The notes beneath the pieces are model-generated. The model saw nothing but the letters and a program-made list of their open reading frames with translations, was not told the DNA's origin and did no database searches. Of a stretch of 64,000 nucleotides of DNA, positions 57,880 to 64,000 are shown in pieces. Made by a program: the position numbers and the translations under genes. The DNA comes from Hexactinellida sp. DTS-2022. Lineage: Eukaryota; Porifera; Hexactinellida. The DNA is taken from contig JAPNXP010000014.1 of the NCBI GenBank assembly GCA_028753945.1, positions 372,001 through 436,000 of the forward strand, given 5' to 3'. Within the stretch, counting starts at the first letter, position 1. Each line of letters begins with the position of its first letter.

Positions 57880-59698
57880 AAACAAACAAAACAAACAAAA
57901 CAAACAAACAAACGTTCTAACTAACAAAAAAAAAAGTAACTAACTTACGAACAAACAAACAAACTAACAAACTAACAAACAAACAAACAAACAAACAAAC
58001 AAACAAACTAACTAACAAACTAACTAACTAACTAACTAACAAACAAACAAAACAAACAAAACAAACAAACAAACGTTCTAACTAACAAAAAAAAAAGTAA
58101 CTAACTTACGAACAAACAAACAAACAAACAAACTAACAAACAAACAAACAAACAAACTAACAAACAAACAAAACAAACGAACTAACTAACAAACTATCTA
58201 ACTAACTAACAACTATACTATACTACTATACTATTACTGTATCACTGTGTATAGGTTCGGGTTGGTTGAGAAGTTCAGTGTTGAGTTTAACCAGCTGGCA
58301 ATAGCCAACTCGGAGGGGGCAGACGACATGCTAAATAGAGTTATGCCTAAAGACAACGTAGGATTAGTGGCCCTGCTAAAGCTCAAGTCAGCTGATCGAA
58401 TTGAGAGCTATAAAGTCAAAGACAAATACCTGTTGGTGTCTAATGCGCATATGCACTGGGATCCGGAGTATTCTGATGTTAAGCTAATTCAGGCTGTGCT
58501 ATTCATGAACGAACTTACTGGGATTGTAAAGGGATTAGTTGAAGAGAAGAATCTAGGTAACGTGATGGTGAAATGGAATGTGGCACCTTTGTAGCTTAAA
58601 TTGTATATTGTCGGGTATAACTTATTTATTACAGTCGAAATCGGGGTTTTTTGCCCCCCAAAATGCATGGAAAAAGAGGCAAAAAAACCCGTGGCAAAAA
58701 ACCCCGATTTCGACTGTATACCTAAAGTAAAAAAAGTAAAAAGATAGGAATAATTTGAATAGCACTTAAAAAATCTAAAATTACAGCTGTGCCAACTGCA
58801 TAGTCATTTGGAGGCACTTTCTTAAACAACTACAGTCGACTCCGCTTAATAGAGTCACCTCGGGACCAGGTTGCTTTGACCTCATTAAGCGGAGAAATCT
58901 TTTAACCGGTGGCTTATTAAGCGGAGTCAACTGTATATAAATTATATCGAATACATAATTAGAGTAGAACCTCGTTAATAGGAACACCAGGGGACCGTCA
59001 AAATGTCTTCGCCGTATCCGGAATTTGTACAAACCAATATAATTTGTTTGAAAATACTTTGAAGGGAACTGAAATAGTGTTCGTTCTAACTGCAATTTCG
59101 TATTAACCGTGTTCCTACTAACGAGGTTCTACTGTATATGCTTACTTATTATACTTAATACATGGACTAATTTACGTATTATAAACTCTGCTATCTACTG
59201 TTATTATTACTGTATTATAAACTCTATTATTATTTAGGTTACTCGGTTGGTAACGATGCGCTTCGAAGCATCCCAATGGTTTTCTGCGGAGACTTTAATT
59301 CCCTGCCCGAATCGAGTGTAATGGAGTTTCTATTAACGGGCAGAATATCCGCCGATCATCCGGAATTAAAGAATTTCGGTTATGAAGGATTTGTAACTCG
59401 ATACTGCGCTCAAATGCGAAATGGAACGAATGAATACAAACACCAAATTTCACACCCTTTTTCATTCACCTCAGTTCACGATTCAACTTTCCCGTTTACA
59501 AATTATACATTTAGCTTTAAAGGCAAAATAGATTATATACTCTACAGTTTAACACATATTCAACCAACCTTATATTTATCCCCACTTAGTGAAGAATGGA
59601 TAAAAGATTCAAAAGTAATCGGTTGCCCAAATGTTCATGTGCCTTCAGACCATATTCCATTAGTCGCTCATTTTGAAATGTCCTTAAATACCAATTAA
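54742..59698 (+). CDS. CNOT6: CNOT6/CCR4 deadenylase (7 exons)
   Basis: Exons 54742-54903, 55328-55655, 56127-56192, 56729-56886, 57305-57459, 58255-58556, 59238-59698; 1632 nt, 543 residues. Leucine-rich repeats in exons 1-2 (SLPPEIGEM, IPYELGKLF) bind CNOT1/CAF1; the EEP nuclease follows: VMCYNLLSDKYATRQAYGYCP, catalytic Glu in LQ|EVETEQ at an exon junction, VEFNQLAIANSEG, AHMHWDPEYSDVK, CGDFNSLPES and SDHIPL. All catalytic positions are kept. An in-frame ATG also lies at 54700, but TTTCAG just before 54742 could be an acceptor of a leader intron. Intron 4 (56887-57304) starts GCTAGT, a GC-AG intron, needed to keep LQEVETEQ. A near-600 bp (AACT)n/(AACA)n tract fills intron 5. Confidence 0.95.
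55012..55138. mobile_element. Family C MITE in CNOT6 intron 1
   Basis: CAGTGGATACCGG left and CGGCATCTACTG right. Confidence 0.75.
55726..55881. mobile_element. Family I MITE in CNOT6 intron 2
   Basis: Ends GTGGTGTTC and GAACACCACTG; core TTTCAGTCCCCAAGCGAGCA. Confidence 0.75.
55886..56039. mobile_element. Family A MITE in CNOT6 intron 2
   Basis: Left terminus slightly shortened; it directly follows a CAGTGGTGTTCG-type element. Confidence 0.7.
57655..58215 (+). repeat. (AACT)n/(AACA)n tract in CNOT6 intron 5
   Basis: Includes a segmental duplication with period about 160 bp: GTTCTAACTAACAAAAAAAA recurs at about 57914 and 58074. Confidence 0.9.
58632..58716. mobile_element. 85 bp near-perfect palindrome with CAGTCGAAATCGGGG ends
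   Basis: Reads CAGTCGAAATCGGGGTTTTTTGCC and returns GGCAAAAAACCCCGATTTCGACTG; a relative of family L with little interior, 40 bp after the CNOT6 exon 6 donor region. Confidence 0.8.
58963..59134. mobile_element. Family A MITE in CNOT6 intron 6
   Basis: Full length apart from the first bases; CGAGGTTCTACTG at the right. Confidence 0.7.
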
Positions 59699-60212
59699 CT
59701 ACTTGTGAATGCAGTATTTGAACTCAATGTCTGTATATAATGACGTTTAATACTCTCGTTATTTGTTACTAATATTAGTTGTGTGTACAATTGAATGTTT
59801 TGTGTTGCTTCTGTTCATTGAACTGATGAATTATACAAGAACTTTTATTTTTCCGATTTTTTTCGCTTGAGACTTTATTAACAAGTGTTTGTTATGTTTG
59901 TAAACAAAACAACAAATCAAATTATTAAATTAGGACTTAGTTACATCGGTCAACACCTTTCTATTATAAAACCCGGCTTCGAAAAGTGAATTTCGATGTT
60001 AAAAATGACCTTTCAAGTGCCTTAGAAATTATTATAAAGTTAATATTTTAATAGTTTGAGAATTATTAATAAGAGGAATTACTTATATATTGGTTAACAT
60101 ATTTTCTACAAATAAAAATCACTTTTTTGATACATGTTTTATATTGAAAAGGTGTTGGCCGATATATAAGTAATTCCTTTAAAAAATAAACAAACAAACA
60201 AATACATAAATT
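59699..60212. repeat. Convergent CNOT6/LIPT2 intergenic region
   Basis: 514 bp holding the 3' ends of both genes and two CCAACACCTTTTC-type elements (about 59946-60050 and 60080-60175). Otherwise AT-rich and featureless. Confidence 0.5.
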
Positions 60213-60836
60213 CTAACATAATTCAATATTTAACACATCTCTCAATTTATCTAACAATACATTACTAACTTCATTAACACTTATTAATCTCCCACAAACC
60301 ATTGACAAACTTGTCATTTTCTTTCCAATAATGCCACAAGGTTCAATTGATTCAAACCAACTGAGATCAGTGGTACAATTTAAAGCCAACCCATGGGTGG
60401 TTACACCTTTTTGTATATGTACCCCTATGGCACATATTTTCTCACCTTTTGTCCAAACACCAACATTTTCGCATTTATATGCATTCACACCAAAATAACC
60501 ACAAGTTTCAATAACAGACTTTTCTAACGAATTCACATACCAACGAACACCTTTTTTCAGTTTTCTTAAATCGAGTATAGGATAGCATAGCAACTGTCCT
60601 GGCCCATGGAATGTTGATAAACCACCTCTGTCTGTTAAAATTGTGTCTGCTCCAAATGGTATGTTTCCTACAACAACTTTTTGTCGCCTGCCAAACGTAT
60701 AAATAGGAAAATGTTGACAAAGAATAATTCTATTTATTCCTCCATTTTGTACTTCTTCGCTAAGTTTGTATTGAAACTTTAGAGCTTTTCTGTAATGTAT
60801 TAATCCAAGATTTTCTATTTTAACTAATAAACTCAT
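60213..60836 (-). CDS. LIPT2: LIPT2, octanoyl-[ACP] transferase, intronless
   Basis: 207 residues from MSLLVKIE. LipB family motifs: CQHFPIYTFGRR, TDRGGLSTFHGPGQLLCYPI, catalytic Lys in GEKICAIGV, THGLALNC and catalytic Cys in EPCGI. It transfers octanoate from mitochondrial ACP to lipoyl domains, the first step of lipoate synthesis. No extended mitochondrial presequence is obvious. Start codon is 21 bases from the start of the divergent MFSD9-like gene, so the two must share promoter space. It is convergent with CNOT6, whose stop is 514 bp away. Confidence 0.95.
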   Translation of the reverse strand: MSLLVKIENLGLIHYRKALKFQYKLSEEVQNGGINRIILCQHFPIYTFGRRQKVVVGNIPFGADTILTDRGGLSTFHGPGQLLCYPILDLRKLKKGVRWYVNSLEKSVIETCGYFGVNAYKCENVGVWTKGEKICAIGVHIQKGVTTHGLALNCTTDLSWFESIEPCGIIGKKMTSLSMVCGRLISVNEVSNVLLDKLRDVLNIELC

Positions 60837-60857
60837 TTTAATTGAATTATTAGCGAG
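60837..60857. promoter_or_regulatory. 21-base gap between divergent LIPT2 and MFSD9-like start codons
   Basis: Only 21 AT-rich bases separate the two ATGs. No room exists for two 5' UTRs, so transcripts must start inside the partner's coding region, overlap in antisense, or use an alternative start or leader splicing. No TATA box or other motif can be assigned. Confidence 0.6.
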
Positions 60858-62933
60858 ATGGTAGCAGTTAGCAGTTATTTCGTTCTAATTGGATTTATGG
60901 TAAATGTTAATATTTGTAACTAGCATTTATATTAAATCTCGTTAATAGGAACACCAGGGGACCGTCTTAATATGTTCGTATTATCCGGAATTCGTATTAA
61001 CCGGAGTCACTTGCATGCATTTATATAGGCTAGGGCATGGTTCCGCAAACTAGGTTTTTCAGGCCGCATGCGGCCTGAAACAACCTTATGTGTGGCCTGA
61101 TAGCCCAATGGAAATTTGTATCATGTGTGGTCTGAGAGACATTTCTAATTTTAATCTGGCCTGTATACATTATACACACTGATTAATGTACTACTAAACA
61201 GTAAATTGATGACTTTTTGCTTAGAAATTCGTAGTTCTGTGATGAGACTCCACAACGGGATCTCACAACCATCAGGAGTAACTCGTGATGGGTAGTGCTT
61301 TCGTCCTATTACAAGGACTCATCAGGAGGGTAACCCTCGACCACCTAGACCTTAGCCGGTCCGTCCCTAGTTACCACCGTACTGCCGGGAGCCTCTACCA
61401 TTGGTACGCTGATCCCCGTACTGGCGATACACTAGACTCCCTCTAGTGTACTCCTGTCACCCGCCGTCACAGTTCTAGTATTACAACAACATAATAGTTT
61501 TGTTATTAATTTCTAAAAATTTCTCGATATCGTTTGCGGCCTGAAGAAAATTTTGTTAAGATTTTGTGGCCTGATATAAATGAAAGTTTGCGGAACCATG
61601 GGCTAGGGGAATTAAACCTTGTACTCCTTAACCGATATTTCCCTTTATCCGTGTTCCTACTAACCAGGGTTGGGTTCAAGTACAATGTACTTAAGTACTT
61701 CTGTAATTAAGTACATTTTTTGTGTACTTGTACTTGTACTTAATTACTTTCCTCATTTTCTAAAGTACTTGCACTTGTACTTGAGTACTTGTTACTCGTG
61801 ACTTTTTTATCATTCAATATATTTCCAACACACATCATTGATGTTCCTCAAATCCCATCTCAAATAAAGTAGTGTTACTTAATACTTAGTATATTAGGAA
61901 TTGTGTTCGTGTCAAGGACTACTGCTAAATCAATTAAATAGATTTGAATGATACTATATAAACTATGTATTTAGCAATTTCTACTATTAGTACGAGAGAT
62001 TTATCATAAGAGCTTGGGAAGTACTTGTACTTGTACTTAAGTACTTTCGTAAATTTTTCATTGTACTTGTACTTGTACTTAAGTACTTTAAGTTTACCTG
62101 TACTTGTACTTGCATTGTACTTAAATATCTGAAAAGTAGTAGTACTTGTACTAAAGTACTTTCAAATGTACTTGAACCCAACCCTGCTACTAACAGAGTC
62201 TACTGTATACGAACTAATTAATAGTTAATAGAACTGTACTAATTATAGAATTGTACAATATTATTTGTTGTTGTTTACTTTATACGAATGTTTGTATAGG
62301 ATATGTGCAGTGTCTCGATATTTATTCCTTACATGAGTCAGTTCGGGAGACAGTTAGGTTCTACACCCAAATGGACTGGATTAGCAGGTTGTATAAGAAT
62401 GTACAGTAGAACCTCGTTAGTAGGAACACCAGGGGACCGTCAAATGTGTTCGCTTTATCCGGAATTCGTATTAACTGGTGTTATTTGTATTGAAAAGGCT
62501 TTGAAGGGGACTGAAATAGTGTTCGTATTAACTGTGTTCTTATTAACGAGGTTATACTGTACTTTCATAAATACAGTGGAAAAAGTCAAAATATATTTTT
62601 TTGAAATTTAGGTGTACAGTGGAGCCTCCCATAACGGACACTCCAAATAGCGGACAACCTCTAAATAACGGACAACGGTTCCGGTCCCAAGGTGTCCGTT
62701 GTTCAGAGGCTCTACTGTATTTATTTACTAATTATATGTAGTATCATTTGTCAAATGGGGTTAATTAACCAATGTGTGACAGATAATCCTTTTTGTATTT
62801 ACAAACAGGTCAAATAATCGTGGGATTTTCCTAGAATTATGTGATAAATAACGTTTGAAAGGCACCTAACAATATTTTTTTATGTTTAGGTTCTTTCTAT
62901 GGATTATTTCAAGTGATATCTTCTCCAATTGTA
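60858..62933 (+). CDS. MFSD9: MFSD9-like major facilitator transporter (first three exons)
   Basis: Exon 1, 60858-60899, encodes only 14 residues (MVAVSSYFVLIGFM) and ends ATG|GTAAAT in phase 0. Exon 2, 62300-62387, gives DMCSVSIFIPYMSQ and RQLGSTPKWTGLAG (phase 1). Exon 3, 62890-62933, gives SFYGLFQVISSPIV before GTGAGT. Together they read like the first two helices of MFSD9/MFSD10 proteins (VGFLDxxxVSxxxPL...LGASPTxxGIxGSxYGxxQLxSSxxVG). No further exon is visible before 63316, so the gene runs past the window and appears to contain DPH6 in intron 3. Intron 1 carries a transposon with two further transposons nested in it. Family assignment rests on about 57 residues. Confidence 0.65.
61239..61470 (-). 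mobile_element. 232 bp GC-rich insert carrying the hammerhead-like motif
   Basis: Flanked by direct AGTTCT copies (61233-61238 and 61471-61476) and clearly richer in G and C than the hAT element around it. It contains an 8 bp perfect hairpin ACACTAGA-CTCCC-TCTAGTGT (about 61431-61451). Size and the ribozyme suggest a small non-autonomous retroposon; no A tail or coding is visible. Confidence 0.5.
61292..61345 (-). ncRNA. Hammerhead-ribozyme-like core (minus strand)
   Basis: Read on the minus strand from 61345: GGUGGUC, hairpin GAGGG-UUA-CCCUC (stem I), CUGAUGA, stem II GUCC-UUGUAAUA-GGAC, then GAAA and GCACUACC. The conserved core residues of hammerhead ribozymes (CUGAUGA, GAAA and the UC before the cleavage point) are all present, and stems I and II pair perfectly. 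Stem III is weaker: GGUGGU against the strand after GAA pairs 5 of 6 with one G-G mismatch in the standard register. A degenerate second copy (GAG-UUA-CUC then CUGAUGG) follows at 61268-61285. Activity is inference. Confidence 0.6.
61665..62186. mobile_element. Second hAT-type element, 522 bp, rich in GTACTTGTACTT
   Basis: Terminal inverted repeats CAGGGTTGGGTTCAAGTAC and GTACTTGAACCCAACCCTG with the 8 bp duplication CTACTAAC on both sides. The interior is dominated by GTACTTGTACTTAAGTACTT sub-repeats near both ends. Non-autonomous. Confidence 0.85.
62404..62559. mobile_element. Family A MITE in MFSD9-like intron 2
   Basis: Starts 16 bp after the exon 2 donor; right end has one change (TTATACTG). 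Confidence 0.75.
62617..62717. mobile_element. Family M MITE in MFSD9-like intron 2
   Basis: Same ends as 45783 but only 101 bp. Confidence 0.8.
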
Positions 62934-62939
62934 GTGAGT

Positions 62940-62942
<3 letters not shown>

Positions 62943-62970
<28 letters not shown>

Positions 62971-62992
62971 TAATAATAATAATAACAACACA
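62943..62992 (+). repeat. (AAC)n(AAT)n microsatellite
   Basis: Directly after the donor of MFSD9-like exon 3. Confidence 0.95.
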
Positions 62993-63135
62993 ACAGTTAT
63001 CATATATACTTTGTCAGTTTTGGGAGTCTTGGATATAAATATTTGTTTGTTTATTACCCCATACACTTATAGAAATTATGGATTTTAATTTTTAATACTA
63101 ACACCCATTATATAATTACCCAAGGGATTATTTAT

Positions 63136-63262
63136 ATATCAACCAACACCTTCAAAAATATAAAAACCCGGCTTCGCAAAGGTGAATTTTGATGTTAAAA
63201 ATTACTTTAAAAGTGCGCCTGAAAATTGCATTTCAAAAGGTGTTGTCCGATATACATTAATT
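63136..63262. mobile_element. Family H MITE 54 bp upstream of DPH6
   Basis: ATCAACCAACACCTTC to AAAAGGTGTTGTCCGATATA; in the DPH6 promoter region. Confidence 0.7.
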
Positions 63263-63315
63263 CCTATATTAATTAACACATATTATTTACCTAATTAGCT
63301 AATACAAACAGTACC

Positions 63316-64000
63316 ATGAATGTTGTAGCACTGATTAGTGGCGGCAAAGACAGTTGTTATAACATAATGCATTGCATTAACCGTGGACATCGGATTGTCG
63401 CTTTAGCAAATATAAAACCACACACACAAGGCGAAATAGACAGTTATATGTATCAATCAGCTGGTAATGAAGCTATAGGGATAATAGCAAAAGCAATCGA
63501 CATTCCATTGTACCAAATCGAGACACAGGGAATTGCGAAAGTTAAAGATTTATTTTATACACAAACAGAGAATGATGAAATAGAAGATTTATACCAAATT
63601 TTGAAAATTGTTATAAACAAACACCCTTCAATTCGTGGTGTTTCTAGTGGTGCAATTTGGTCAAATTATCAGCGTTTGAGAGTTGAAAACATTTGTTCGC
63701 GTCTCGGTATAATTTCTCTATCATATTTATGGAAATTCGACCAAAGTTTTCTATTACGAAATATGATCGAATCAGGTCTAGATGCTATAACAGTTAAAAT
63801 AGGGTCATTAGGCTTAATACCTGAGAAACATCTAGGGAAACACCTTCATGAATTGGAACTGGAACTAATTCGTTTAGGGAGAGATTGCGGATTGAATGTT
63901 TGTGGGGAAGGAGGTGAATATGAAACTATAACTTTGAACGCTCCTTTTTTTAAAAAGAGAGTTGTAATTGATAAATTCGAGACTGTAATAGCCTCCAAAG
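63316..64000 (+). CDS. DPH6: DPH6, diphthine-ammonia ligase (5' part, runs off the window)
   Basis: Open from ATG at 63316 to the window end, 228 codons without an intron. N-terminal PP-loop VALISGGKDSCYN, followed by IVALANIKP, DSYMYQSAG, EDLYQILK, GAIWSNYQRLRVENICSRL, LRNMIESGL, LGKHL and the closing CGEGGEYET of the family. DPH6 uses ATP and ammonium to make diphthamide from diphthine on EF2. The 3' end is outside the window. It lies downstream of the third exon of the MFSD9-like gene on the same strand and is probably nested in that gene. Confidence 0.95.
   Translation, partial: MNVVALISGGKDSCYNIMHCINRGHRIVALANIKPHTQGEIDSYMYQSAGNEAIGIIAKAIDIPLYQIETQGIAKVKDLFYTQTENDEIEDLYQILKIVINKHPSIRGVSSGAIWSNYQRLRVENICSRLGIISLSYLWKFDQSFLLRNMIESGLDAITVKIGSLGLIPEKHLGKHLHELELELIRLGRDCGLNVCGEGGEYETITLNAPFFKKRVVIDKFETVIASK

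Larger units (their letters stand above)
61036..61600. mobile_element. hAT-type element, 565 bp, with 8 bp target duplication
   Basis: Perfect 16 bp terminal inverted repeats CATGGTTCCGCAAACT and AGTTTGCGGAACCATG, flanked by GGCTAGGG on both sides, the 8 bp duplication of hAT transposons. No transposase. It has inserted into a CAGTAGACTCTCG-type element and itself contains the GC-rich insert at 61239-61470. Confidence 0.85.
60930..62208. mobile_element. CAGTAGACTCTCG element interrupted by two hAT insertions
   Basis: Left part 60930-61035, middle 61601-61664 and right end to 62208 together form one element of the family seen whole at 49668-49840. Both interruptions are hAT elements with clean target duplications, so the host element is older. 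Confidence 0.8.

Noticed and set aside
62300-62402. Alternative frame YVQCLDIYSLHESV at the MFSD9-like exon 2
   Set aside because: It is open by chance; the other frame matches the MFS helix, joins both neighbouring exons in phase and uses good splice sites.

Overview
The window is animal nuclear DNA. It is AT-rich, its genes carry many GT-AG introns, and non-coding stretches are packed with short inverted-repeat transposons and (TTTG)n/(CAAA)n microsatellites. A 38-exon transmembrane receptor built from SRCR, CCP and TIL modules, an espin-like protein, GRB2 and NHL-repeat proteins point to an early-branching metazoan, most likely a ctenophore or sponge (inference). No retroviral, LTR or Polinton-like element was recognised.

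Layout. 91-11966 (+) is the 3' part of an espin-like ankyrin gene. Its intron 3974-10427 holds TSR3 on the minus strand (8576-4384), whose first intron holds an intronless NHL-repeat gene (+, 6317-7597): three genes nested like dolls. 12319-43898 (+) is the SRCR receptor: 38 exons, all junction phases compatible, predicted 2847 residues, with signal peptide, 4 CCP, about 22 SRCR or SRCR-like, 3 TIL-like modules, one transmembrane helix and an NPxY-type tail. Its intron 13 holds a coiled-coil gene (-, 22815-22000) and a second NHL gene (+, 23465-24699). 53978-44044 (-) is AFG2A/SPATA5, whose introns hold three intronless opposite-strand genes: GRB2, ALKBH6 and SURF4. 54742-59698 (+) is CNOT6/CCR4. 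60836-60213 (-) is LIPT2, head to head with an MFSD9-like transporter (+, from 60858), leaving 21 bases between the start codons. The transporter continues past the window, with DPH6 (+, 63316 to window end) apparently inside its third intron.

Most housekeeping genes here (NHL, SURF4, ALKBH6, GRB2, LIPT2, DPH6 as far as seen) lack introns and sit inside introns of multi-exon hosts. At least a dozen families of 80-200 bp palindromic elements, most with CAGT...ACTG ends, fill the introns, often nested in one another.

Most notable: the three-level nesting; the 21-base divergent gene pair; a hammerhead-ribozyme-like core on the minus strand at 61292-61345 inside a 232 bp GC-rich insert in a hAT-type element; a tandem array starting at an exon end whose unit repeats the splice donor of that exon; and an intron whose first bases copy the start of the next exon.
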